Assembly (NCBI GenBank): GCA_018969455.1
Contig: JAGWYI010000278.1
Coordinates: 1 to 5,993 of the forward strand
Direction: 5' to 3'
DNA from: Bacteroidota bacterium
Lineage (GTDB): Bacteria; Bacteroidota; Bacteroidia; Chitinophagales; Saprospiraceae
DNA length: 5,993 bases
The position numbers and the translations under genes are program-made. Positions 1 through 5,898 of the stretch are shown here, piece by piece. Within the stretch, counting starts at the first letter, position 1, and every line of letters starts with the position of its first letter. The notes under the pieces were generated by a model. It was not told the origin of the DNA. It ran no database searches and was given only the letters and a program-made list of their open reading frames with translations.

Positions 1-1
1 C

Positions 2-1945
2 ACTTCCAATACCATTTTAAATACTGGACTGGTTACTTCTTACAACATTGCCAACAGTCAGGGCGGCAAAGCAGATTACGGTTATACCAACAACGAAAGT
101 GAAAACATCCTGGGTTTGGCCAGAAGCCGGGAAACCATGCAACAACTTGGCGCCGAATTGCTCGCTGAAGCGCTTATGTTGAACAAACCCAACGAAGACA
201 CCCTCACAGCGCCATCTTTTTACGAATTAAAAAAGAAAATACCTGATCAAATTAGGGCTTTGGTGGTTGTGCCTGGTAATTTTAATGCCACGCTGCAAAA
301 TGTCATCCAATGGCGAGAAAAACGCGACGATAACCCCATCAGAGAATTGTTGGAGGGAGGGGATGATTTATTCGGATACGAGCACCTGAATACCATCTCG
401 GTCAAACGGGAGGCCAGTACCGATATGATCAAAATTGCCTATTCTACGTCCGATCCTGCGGTTTGCAAAAACACATTGATTAAACATACCCGCATCTTCA
501 TTGCGGCTCACCGGGCGATCAAAGAAGGGCAAACCATGAGTGTGCTCGATTTTTTTGAAAAATCGACCGCAGCCAGTGCCGATTCACTCAATGCAAAAGA
601 AGAGGAACTCCTGTTCTACATGGAAAGCAACAACATCATCAACCATGAAGAACAAACCCGATTTATGGCGCTCAAAAAGGAAGATTTGGATGAAACCTAT
701 TTCGACGAACTGAGCAACCTCGCCTCCGCCGATTCTTCCAGACGAACCATTGAAGACAGGCTGGAGAAAAAGGTAGACCTGGCATTTATTAATCAAAGTT
801 TGATCGGACAACAAAAAGAATTATCTGAAATCAGTTCAAAAATCACCAATCTTGAGATCGGTTCGATCACCGATTCGGTTATGAGCCCTGCCGCCATTCA
901 GGAAATTAAGCGATTGAAAGCACAACAAAGCGCCCTGATGCAGGAAGTTCGAAAAAGCGCAGATGCCAATTATGCCAACAGCCGCACACCTGACGGGATT
1001 GAAACCCGTACGCTGCTCCAAAAATGGATTGATGAATGGCTAAAGGTTGAATCCACGCTGGCACGACTGCAGGTGCTCAAAAAGCGCCGGAATGATTTTA
1101 ACAAATCCTATGAGCAGTTCGCCCCTTTGGTGAGTAAAATTAAACGGGTTGAACGAGAAATTGAAATCGCTGAAAAGACCTTTCTGCAAAACCTGCAATC
1201 CTTAAACCAGGCAAGAATGCACAAAGAAAGCCTGCTGATGTCGTCTCAACTCCGGGTGATGGATCCTCCTTTTTATCCCAGCAAGGCAGGAGCCAGCAAA
1301 CGGTCTACCACGGTGGCCCTTTCCTTTATTGTGGGCATGGTTTTGGTTTTGGCCCTTGCCATTACCAAAGAATTTATGGACAATTCCCTGCGTGATCCTG
1401 AGCGCGCAGGCAAAACCACCAACCTGCGCCTGGCTGCCGGATATCCCATTTTGCCAAAAAACTGGCGCAACTATAAACGACTCGATTACCTGTTTTTGGT
1501 CAGACGAGCCAGCGAACAACTCCTGCAACGCGTTGATCTCGATTTACGACAACAGGGTCTGAAAAGCGACGTGCCCCGAATTGCCGTATTGAGCACCAGG
1601 GCCATGGAGGGAAAATCGACCCTGATTGAATTGCTTAAAGAACTACCCAACGGCTCTGCCATTGAATGGATTGAGGTGCCGGCATTGCTTTCCGGATCCT
1701 ATCCGGTGGCAAAACTGGCCGAAATGGATGTAGCCCTGCTGGTGGCCGATGCCACCCGCACCTGGAATGCGGCCGACAGCCGGGCACTCGCCATGGCCCA
1801 GGAAATCATTGGCCACTCCTGCCGGTTGGTGATTAATAAGGTGAAGCCCGATAATCTGGAGTCGGCCCTGGGTGAAATACCCAAAAAACGAAACCGCATT
1901 CGACGCTGGATCAAACGATTGGCAGCACTCAATTTGTCAAAGTAA
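2..1945 (+). CDS. Wzz/GumC-type polysaccharide chain-length determinant with reduced C-terminal P-loop domain (5' partial)
   Basis: Likely an inner-membrane polysaccharide co-polymerase that controls chain length or export of an exopolysaccharide. The frame is open from base 2 with no stop, and the first residues already read like the interior of a Wzz domain (an LNTGLVTSYNI stretch, then NESENILGLARS). The true start and N-terminal membrane helix therefore lie left of the window, and the TTG at 116 is not a start. Of 647 visible residues, about 220-420 are a long charged, coiled-coil-like region. A proline motif (DPPFYPSKAG, near residue 420-430) precedes a transmembrane helix at about 437-457, as in the family. 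Residues about 525-647 resemble a shrunken BY-kinase domain: a near-canonical Walker A (AMEGKST, residues 534-540) and a later strand DVALLVADA (from 576). The Walker A' aspartates, the Walker B aspartate and a terminal tyrosine cluster are not seen. It probably shares an operon with the downstream glycosyltransferase. Family assignment is firm; kinase activity is unlikely. Confidence 0.92.
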   Translation, partial: TSNTILNTGLVTSYNIANSQGGKADYGYTNNESENILGLARSRETMQQLGAELLAEALMLNKPNEDTLTAPSFYELKKKIPDQIRALVVVPGNFNATLQNVIQWREKRDDNPIRELLEGGDDLFGYEHLNTISVKREASTDMIKIAYSTSDPAVCKNTLIKHTRIFIAAHRAIKEGQTMSVLDFFEKSTAASADSLNAKEEELLFYMESNNIINHEEQTRFMALKKEDLDETYFDELSNLASADSSRRTIEDRLEKKVDLAFINQSLIGQQKELSEISSKITNLEIGSITDSVMSPAAIQEIKRLKAQQSALMQEVRKSADANYANSRTPDGIETRTLLQKWIDEWLKVESTLARLQVLKKRRNDFNKSYEQFAPLVSKIKRVEREIEIAEKTFLQNLQSLNQARMHKESLLMSSQLRVMDPPFYPSKAGASKRSTTVALSFIVGMVLVLALAITKEFMDNSLRDPERAGKTTNLRLAAGYPILPKNWRNYKRLDYLFLVRRASEQLLQRVDLDLRQQGLKSDVPRIAVLSTRAMEGKSTLIELLKELPNGSAIEWIEVPALLSGSYPVAKLAEMDVALLVADATRTWNAADSRALAMAQEIIGHSCRLVINKVKPDNLESALGEIPKKRNRIRRWIKRLAALNLSK

Positions 1946-1964
1946 CACGCACCTAATCAACTAT

Positions 1965-3125
1965 ATGCACCTCATTTGTCATGCCTTTCCTGCCTGGGAG
2001 GGGAATTATGTTAAGTCTACGGTTGAACTGATGAAACGCCTGGCTTTGTTGGGTCATACCGTTTTATATGTGGATTATGCCTACACCTGGAAGGATTTCT
2101 TCAATCAAAAAAAAGATCAAAAACAGCGCATGCTTGGCATTAGATCCAGGTTGCGCCAAATTCCGGTAGATGGATCGGGCCGCTTGTATGTCTTAACCTT
2201 GCCACCGGTTTTGCCTAGCAATTTTTTATCCAGTCCAATTCTTTTTGATTTTGTCAACAGGCTCAACAGCCTGCCGATGCAATGGGCGATTCGCCGTGCC
2301 GTGCGCATACTGGGCATGAAAAATACCATTGTGGTCAATGCATTTAATCCCGCTTATGGATACCAGCTCGCAGGTAAACTGGGTGAAAGCAAGCGAATTT
2401 ATTATTGTTACGACGAAATCTCGGCCGCGCATTGGGCCGGGAAACACGGCCCCCGCCTCGAGCGCGCCTATGCGCCCCTGTGCGAGGCTGTTATTTGCAG
2501 TTCGGAAGGCCTCCAATCCAAACTAAAACAATTTCACCCAAAGGTATTTGTTGTAAAAAACGGGGTAGATTTTGCTCAATTCAATCAAAAAGTACCTCCT
2601 CCTGCACTTCCGGTGCTTCCAGAGAAAAAAGATGGACAAAAAGTAATTGGTTACCTCGGCAGCATCGATGATCGGCTGGATTACGAGATTCTCGAAAATT
2701 TGTTTCGCCATTTTTCCACCTGTTATTTTGTGTTTGTTGGTCGGGTTCAGTCGGAAGAATTGAATCAACGTTTGCGCGCTTTCTCCAACGTACATCTTGT
2801 TGGCGCGCATCCGGCGACCGATTTGCCCGGCTGGGTACAACAAATGGACGTATGTTTGATTCCCTTTGAAAAAAATCCATTTACCGCCGGCATTTATCCT
2901 TTAAAAGTAAACGAGTACCTTGCAGCGGGAAAACCAGTTGTGAGTACCCGTTTTGCACCTTTTGGAGATCTGGAGCAAGTGGTGTTCCTTGCCGATGGTA
3001 CTGATTTTTTGGAGGCAGTTGAAGAGGCAATGAATCAAGGGCCTACCGAGAACTATCAGGTCTTTGCGAAAAAAAACGATTGGATGGAACGTGCACGCGC
3101 TTTTGAGGAAATCTTGCAATCCTGA
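1965..3125 (+). CDS. GT4-like glycosyltransferase (TuaH-like), exopolysaccharide synthesis
   Basis: Probable cytoplasmic or membrane-associated GT-B glycosyltransferase that adds a sugar from an activated donor to a growing surface polysaccharide. The ATG at 1965 is preferred (386 residues) because the protein then opens with MHLICHAFPAWEGNY, the usual first strand and glycine loop. The frame stays open back to 1872, but those 31 codons overlap the upstream gene and read as nonsense. Visible features are YYCYDEIS (146-153) and VICSS...VKNGVDFAQF (176-206) closing the N-terminal domain. IGYLGSIDDRLDYEIL (228-243) opens the donor-binding domain. NVHLVGAHPATDLPGW (275-290), DVCLIPF (295-301) and PLKVNEYLAAGKPVVST (312-328) follow. 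Glu317 matches the second Glu of the GT4 EX7E motif; the first position is Gly309, which, as I recall, is usual for the TuaH-like branch. There is no Shine-Dalgarno sequence, and the gene starts 19 bases after the upstream stop, which suggests co-transcription. The donor and acceptor cannot be told from sequence. Confidence 0.9.
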   Translation: MHLICHAFPAWEGNYVKSTVELMKRLALLGHTVLYVDYAYTWKDFFNQKKDQKQRMLGIRSRLRQIPVDGSGRLYVLTLPPVLPSNFLSSPILFDFVNRLNSLPMQWAIRRAVRILGMKNTIVVNAFNPAYGYQLAGKLGESKRIYYCYDEISAAHWAGKHGPRLERAYAPLCEAVICSSEGLQSKLKQFHPKVFVVKNGVDFAQFNQKVPPPALPVLPEKKDGQKVIGYLGSIDDRLDYEILENLFRHFSTCYFVFVGRVQSEELNQRLRAFSNVHLVGAHPATDLPGWVQQMDVCLIPFEKNPFTAGIYPLKVNEYLAAGKPVVSTRFAPFGDLEQVVFLADGTDFLEAVEEAMNQGPTENYQVFAKKNDWMERARAFEEILQS

Positions 3126-3190
3126 TTTTTTTTGTTGGAACACCCAACCATTATCGCATGGGATCCTGTCTATGCTAAAAGATGCCTGAA

Positions 3191-3206
3191 CCTGATTCGA
3201 TTCAGG
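3191..3206. promoter_or_regulatory. Imperfect 16-bp palindrome upstream of the ECF sigma gene (possible operator)
   Basis: CCTGATTCGATTCAGG pairs with its own reverse complement at 14 of 16 positions; only the T/T pair at 3196/3201 fails. A second copy of the left arm (CCTGAA, 3185-3190) sits directly before it and could instead pair with TTCAGG (3201-3206) around a 10-base loop. It lies in the 129-base gap between the glycosyltransferase stop and the sigma-factor ATG, about 50 bases before that start. It could be an operator or an RNA hairpin in the leader, or chance. No convincing TAnnTTTG promoter box was found in this gap. Confidence 0.3.
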
Positions 3207-3254
3207 ATAAATCAAACCCCAATCTGCCGAACGTCAACCACCCCTCATGTCCTG

Positions 3255-3827
3255 ATGTTCATATTTGGGAAAAAAACATTAACCGAACAAGAATTGGTGC
3301 AAGCTTGCGCCATGAACGACCGTCGTGCTCAGGAAGCGATGTACCGTCGGTTTTTTCCCGAAATGATGCGCATGTGCATGCGGTACACCAACGATAAAAC
3401 CGTAGCCATTGAAATTGTCAACAACGGTTTTTTACGGGTTTTCAAGAAAATACACACATTTGGGTTTAAGGGTAGTCTGGAAGGATGGGTGCGCAAGCTG
3501 GTTTATCACAGCATGGCCGATTATTTTCGGGAAAATGCGCGCTATCTGCATTTTCTGATGCTGGATGATTATGATATTGCGGCGCCTGAACAAAGTCATG
3601 CCGTTTTTTACGAGGCCGATATTTTGAAAGCGGTTCAAAAGTTGCCGCCGGTTTCACAAACTGTTTTTACATTGTATGCCATTGAAGGTTATACCCATGC
3701 CGAAATTGCTGAATGTATGCAGATGAGTGAGGGAACCTCCAAATGGCATTTGAGTACTGCGCGGCAAAAATTGCGGGAAATGCTCAGCCCTTTGTATCAT
3801 TTTCCGGCGCAGGAAGCAAAAATTTAA
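3255..3827 (+). CDS. ECF-type sigma-70 family RNA polymerase sigma factor
   Basis: Directs RNA polymerase to a specific promoter set. The protein has 190 residues, normal for an ECF sigma factor, with only the two core domains. Region 2 spans about residues 14-96: the ALxxLY-type helix reads AQEAMYRRFFPEM. The promoter-melting helix (AIEIVNNGFLRVFKKIHTF) and the FKGSLEGWVRKLVYHSMADYFR segment follow, a form typical of Bacteroidota ECF factors. A short linker (97-122) leads to region 4 (about 123-177) with the LPPVSQTVFTLYAIEGYTHAEIA block and the helix-turn-helix MSEGTSKWHLSTARQKLR. The ATG at 3255 is chosen because the upstream open frame (from a TTG at 3132) adds 41 residues with no sigma-like character. 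The next gene starts 26 bases downstream and probably encodes its membrane partner. Target promoters are unknown. A cysteine at residue 18 and others are scattered, and no zinc site is evident. Confidence 0.93.
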   Translation: MFIFGKKTLTEQELVQACAMNDRRAQEAMYRRFFPEMMRMCMRYTNDKTVAIEIVNNGFLRVFKKIHTFGFKGSLEGWVRKLVYHSMADYFRENARYLHFLMLDDYDIAAPEQSHAVFYEADILKAVQKLPPVSQTVFTLYAIEGYTHAEIAECMQMSEGTSKWHLSTARQKLREMLSPLYHFPAQEAKI

Positions 3828-3853
3828 TCTGAGGAAAAGAAAAGGGCTGTCCT

Positions 3854-5110
3854 ATGAAGTTGAAAATGAATTTTTACGATAAGAAATTGGCCGATGCGGG
3901 TTGGGAATCAATGAGGTCCCAACTGGATCTTGAAATGCCTGCCCCCAAGGAGCGCCGTCGGCCTTTGGTTTTTTGGTTGATTTTGTTAACGGGCTGTTCT
4001 CTGATTTCGGGATGGGCAGGCTGGTATCTGGCTTCCTACCATTTCGCCCAGAATCAAAACCGGATGCTTTTTGAAAAAAACGCCCTAAATGTGTATGATG
4101 GGACGCATCAGCACCAGCATGAAAGAAAGCAAAATGTGTTGGCTCAAACAAAAAACTTAGTTTCCGGGAGCACAACTTCTACCAATTGTATGTTACCCGC
4201 TTTGATTGTTGCTGACGATGTAGAGGTTTCCGATGTTGTGGCAGAGGCGCCCGTATCTTCCAGCCGTATGCAGGGTGGGCCCAAGCCAGCGCCTTACCTG
4301 AGCAACCCAATTTTGGAACCCATTTTTTCCGATACCTTACCAATACCCTCTAAAGAAGCGGATCCTGGCAATAAAATAATCGATCGCCTGTTGCCAGCCC
4401 ACCCGGTTCGCCATCTGGTTTTTGGACCGTCCATGGGCATATTTACAGAGCGTTTTCAGCGTATGAATGGCGCCAGCATAGGGGCATTGGTCGATTTTCG
4501 GCCCTCCAATCGTTGGGGTATTGTGTCGGGCATCTATTACAGTTACCTGAAACCATCCCCATCCACTCGGCCAGTTGCATCCCTCAGTGCTGTGAATTAT
4601 GCCAAAGCAACAGGAAGCGACTACTTGCTGGATGATAAAGGTCAATTGCTTGATCCGGCTACCGGCCAAAGCACACCTGCAACCAAAGTATACGTACCCT
4701 TAGAGCGCCTCGATCGTTTGGAAATGCCTGTTTTGGGTTATGTTCAGTTTTTCCATCGATTCCGATATTTCTTCGGACCAACCATCAGTTATACCCATCG
4801 GGTGGAAGCGCACAAGGTGTATGCTTTAAACGAAGTGATTTACAGAACCAAGGATCGAAGTGACGACCGGGCTGTGAACAATTTGGCAAAAAATGAAGTC
4901 CACCGCTGGCAACTGGGCTTGCAATCAGGCTTTGGTGTGCGCCTGGGCGACCGTTTCGAACTGGATTTGTTTTATCGCCTGAACTCCATACGCACCTACA
5001 ATCGGGTGTTTTACAAATACAATGGCGCATTTTTGGAATACGCGCCGCAGGGTTCCGGACAAATAAACAATTCGTCTGTATTTGCCTTGAACGGAACACT
5101 GTTTTTCTGA
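3854..5110 (+). CDS. Membrane-anchored outer-membrane beta-barrel protein, putative partner/regulator of the ECF sigma factor
   Basis: The protein has 418 residues. The N-terminus (1-37) is short, charged and soluble, with an AGWESMRSQLD patch (15-25) that recalls the cytoplasmic tails of Bacteroidota proteins encoded next to ECF sigma genes. A hydrophobic stretch at about 38-60 follows three arginines, so the N-terminus should be cytoplasmic. It contains LTGC (45-48), a lipobox-like sequence. Residues about 65-185 form a low-complexity, proline-rich, presumably periplasmic linker with a His-rich patch (HQHQHERK). From about residue 187 to the end, alternating strands (HLVFGPSMGIFTERF, RWGIVSGIYYSYL, LGLQSGFGVRLG, FELDLFYRL) look like an OMP_b-brl_2/PorT-type barrel, and the chain ends in Phe, as outer-membrane barrels do. 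It lies 26 bases after the sigma gene, so the two are probably co-transcribed. An anti-sigma role is inferred from position only; no known anti-sigma domain is recognised. ATG 3866 is an equally possible start. Confidence 0.8.
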   Translation: MKLKMNFYDKKLADAGWESMRSQLDLEMPAPKERRRPLVFWLILLTGCSLISGWAGWYLASYHFAQNQNRMLFEKNALNVYDGTHQHQHERKQNVLAQTKNLVSGSTTSTNCMLPALIVADDVEVSDVVAEAPVSSSRMQGGPKPAPYLSNPILEPIFSDTLPIPSKEADPGNKIIDRLLPAHPVRHLVFGPSMGIFTERFQRMNGASIGALVDFRPSNRWGIVSGIYYSYLKPSPSTRPVASLSAVNYAKATGSDYLLDDKGQLLDPATGQSTPATKVYVPLERLDRLEMPVLGYVQFFHRFRYFFGPTISYTHRVEAHKVYALNEVIYRTKDRSDDRAVNNLAKNEVHRWQLGLQSGFGVRLGDRFELDLFYRLNSIRTYNRVFYKYNGAFLEYAPQGSGQINNSSVFALNGTLFF

Positions 5111-5136
5111 CCGTTTAATCTGTTGCATGAAGCAAT

Positions 5137-5164
5137 AAGGCTCTCCCGGCTCCGGGAGGGCCTT
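5137..5164 (+). terminator. Hairpin terminator after the sigma/barrel unit
   Basis: A 12-bp stem (5137-5148 with 5153-5164, one G-U pair) closes a 4-base loop GCTC. It begins 26 bases after the barrel-gene stop. The stem can be prolonged with a single bulged T, because CAATAA on the left (5133-5138) also pairs with TTATTG on the right (5164-5169). The downstream side is only moderately T-rich, so termination is inferred mainly from stem strength and position. Confidence 0.75.
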
Positions 5165-5197
5165 TATTGTTGCAGGCTGTTTGGTTTTTGCCCGGAC

Positions 5198-5230
5198 AAA
5201 AAAAAGCCCTGGTGGAGCAACCACCAAGGC
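5198..5230 (-). terminator. Rho-independent terminator of the cold-shock gene
   Basis: Read on the minus strand, a 10-bp stem (5221-5230 with 5206-5215, one U-G wobble at 5227/5209) and a 5-base loop are followed at once by eight U residues (A8 at 5198-5205 on the plus strand). It lies 31 bases past the cold-shock stop codon. The wobble is a G-U pair only in the minus-strand RNA (it would be C-A in the plus-strand RNA), which supports function in that direction. Confidence 0.93.
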
Positions 5231-5260
5231 CAAGAACTTTATCAATTAAATATCAGTTGT

Positions 5261-5455
5261 TTAGTATACAACCTTGACATCTACTGCATTCATTCCTTTT
5301 TTGCCACGCTCTGTGCTGAATGTGACTTTGTCGCCTTCCCGGATGTTGTCGATCAAACCGGAAATGTGTACAAAAATTTCCTCCTGAGAGGCGCTGTCCA
5401 CAATGAAGCCAAAACCTTTGGATTCATTGAAGAACTTTACTGTTCCATTATACAT
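5261..5455 (-). CDS. Cold-shock domain protein (CspA family)
   Basis: Small cytoplasmic single-strand RNA/DNA-binding protein that melts RNA secondary structure. It is 64 residues, a single OB-fold cold-shock domain with nothing added. The start VKFFNESKGFGFI (6-18) carries the RNP1 motif KGFGFI (13-18), and IFVHIS (27-32) is RNP2. Surface aromatics Phe8, Phe9, Phe15, Phe17, Phe28 and His30 are in place; Phe9 occupies the spot that is Trp in E. coli CspA. The tail GKKGMNAVDVKVV is usual for the family. The ATG is fixed by the conserved N-terminus and has no Shine-Dalgarno sequence. It is transcribed alone, convergent with the barrel gene, from a TACCTTTG box about 40 bases upstream, and ends at a clear intrinsic terminator. 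The leader appears short, so a long cold-box thermosensor leader is not evident; constitutive or growth-phase expression is as likely as cold induction. Confidence 0.97.
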   Translation of the reverse strand: MYNGTVKFFNESKGFGFIVDSASQEEIFVHISGLIDNIREGDKVTFSTERGKKGMNAVDVKVVY

Positions 5456-5494
5456 GTAAAAAATTGAAAATTGTGATGTGGCAATGTGCCGCTA

Positions 5495-5502
5495 CAAAGG
5501 TA
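5495..5502 (-). promoter_or_regulatory. Probable -7 promoter box (TAnnTTTG) of the cold-shock gene
   Basis: On the minus strand this reads TACCTTTG, an exact match to the Bacteroidota housekeeping -7 consensus TAnnTTTG. Transcription would start a few bases further on, giving a leader of about 30-35 bases before the ATG at 5455. A clear TTTG at the expected -33 spacing is not seen; the sequence there is simply AT-rich. Confidence 0.65.
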
Positions 5503-5748
5503 AGGGATTAATTTGTAAAATATTGATTTTCAATAATTATTTTATCTTATTGTTAAATATTTTTTTAAAAATTGTAAAGTGTTCTTTTTTTAGGTTGTTT
5601 ATCGGGTTCATTATGAGGGGCTTAGGAGGGCGGGATGTTGTTGTCACAGCGGTGCGGCAAAGAACCGTATTGTACGCTCGGAAACAGGTTAAACTTGAAA
5701 ATTGCCAACTCAACGCTTTAATTTTCAAGGTTATTGAATCTTTGAGGT
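5503..5748. other. Non-coding, partly AT-rich gap between the cold-shock promoter and the ATPase remnant
   Basis: The stretch is strongly AT-rich to about 5590, then of mixed composition. It holds a small AT palindrome (TATTGATTTTCAATA, 5521-5535) and the larger inverted repeat at 5694-5729. The short open frames across it have no recognisable protein character. No tRNA or other RNA gene was recognised. Confidence 0.6.
5694..5729. repeat. Perfect 10-bp inverted repeat with 16-base spacer
   Basis: CTTGAAAATT (5694-5703) and AATTTTCAAG (5720-5729) are exact reverse complements. Three further pairs (5690-5692 with 5731-5733) form beyond one mismatch. The repeat lies 19 bases before the ATG of the ATPase fragment. 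It is AT-rich and lacks a U-tract, so it is a poor terminator. It could be an operator, a leader hairpin, or an end of a lost mobile segment. Confidence 0.55.
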
Positions 5749-5898
5749 ATGATTAGACGGGAAATAGAAAAAGTCATCCTGGAAAATCTGACATATTTTC
5801 CGATCACTGGCATCATTGGTCCGCGGCAGGTGGGCAAAACAACCCTTGCCCGGTTTATTACAGCCCGTTTGGGCCGACCCTATGTTCATCTGGAATAG
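5749..5898 (+). pseudogene. N-terminal remnant of an AAA-type ATPase (COG1373/DUF4143-like)
   Basis: The 49 codons from the ATG at 5749 read as the start of the widespread ATPase family that pairs an AAA domain with a DUF4143 tail and is normally about 380-400 residues. The visible pieces are an opening MIRREIEKVILENL and the Walker A loop GIIGPRQVGKTTLARFI (21-37) with Lys30 and Thr31. Then comes RPYVHLE (43-49), matching the second strand, usually YLDLE. A TAG stop follows directly. None of the three frames after it carries the expected continuation (the Walker B DEIQ segment or anything like it), so this is not a simple point mutation; the rest appears to be deleted or replaced. Walker B, the arginine finger and the C-terminal domain are all absent, so the product cannot be a working ATPase. 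A short expressed peptide is possible but unsupported. Confidence 0.7.

Noticed and set aside
116..118. TTG as start of the chain-length protein
   Set aside because: The same frame is open to the left edge of the window and encodes residues typical of the Wzz domain, so the TTG is internal.
3103..3133. Terminator after the glycosyltransferase (T8 at 3126-3133)
   Set aside because: The only stem before the T-run is four pairs (AGGA/TCCT) with a 10-base loop. The better stem (GTTGG/CCAAC, 3134-3148) comes after the T-run, so neither makes a convincing terminator.
3132..3254. N-terminal extension of the sigma factor from a TTG at 3132
   Set aside because: The 41 extra residues have no sigma-like character and no other ATG; the ATG at 3255 gives a normal ECF length.
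4785..5245. Minus-strand open frames opposite the barrel gene
   Set aside because: They are shadows of the plus-strand coding sequence with no recognisable protein features, and they run across both terminator hairpins.
5737..5744. AATCTTTG as a promoter box for the ATPase fragment
   Set aside because: One mismatch to TAnnTTTG, and it would place the transcript start at or inside the ATG; no -33 partner.
5614..5756. Small plus-strand open frame of 47 codons ahead of the ATPase fragment
   Set aside because: No family resemblance; it overlaps the ATPase start and contains the inverted repeat, so it is most likely chance.
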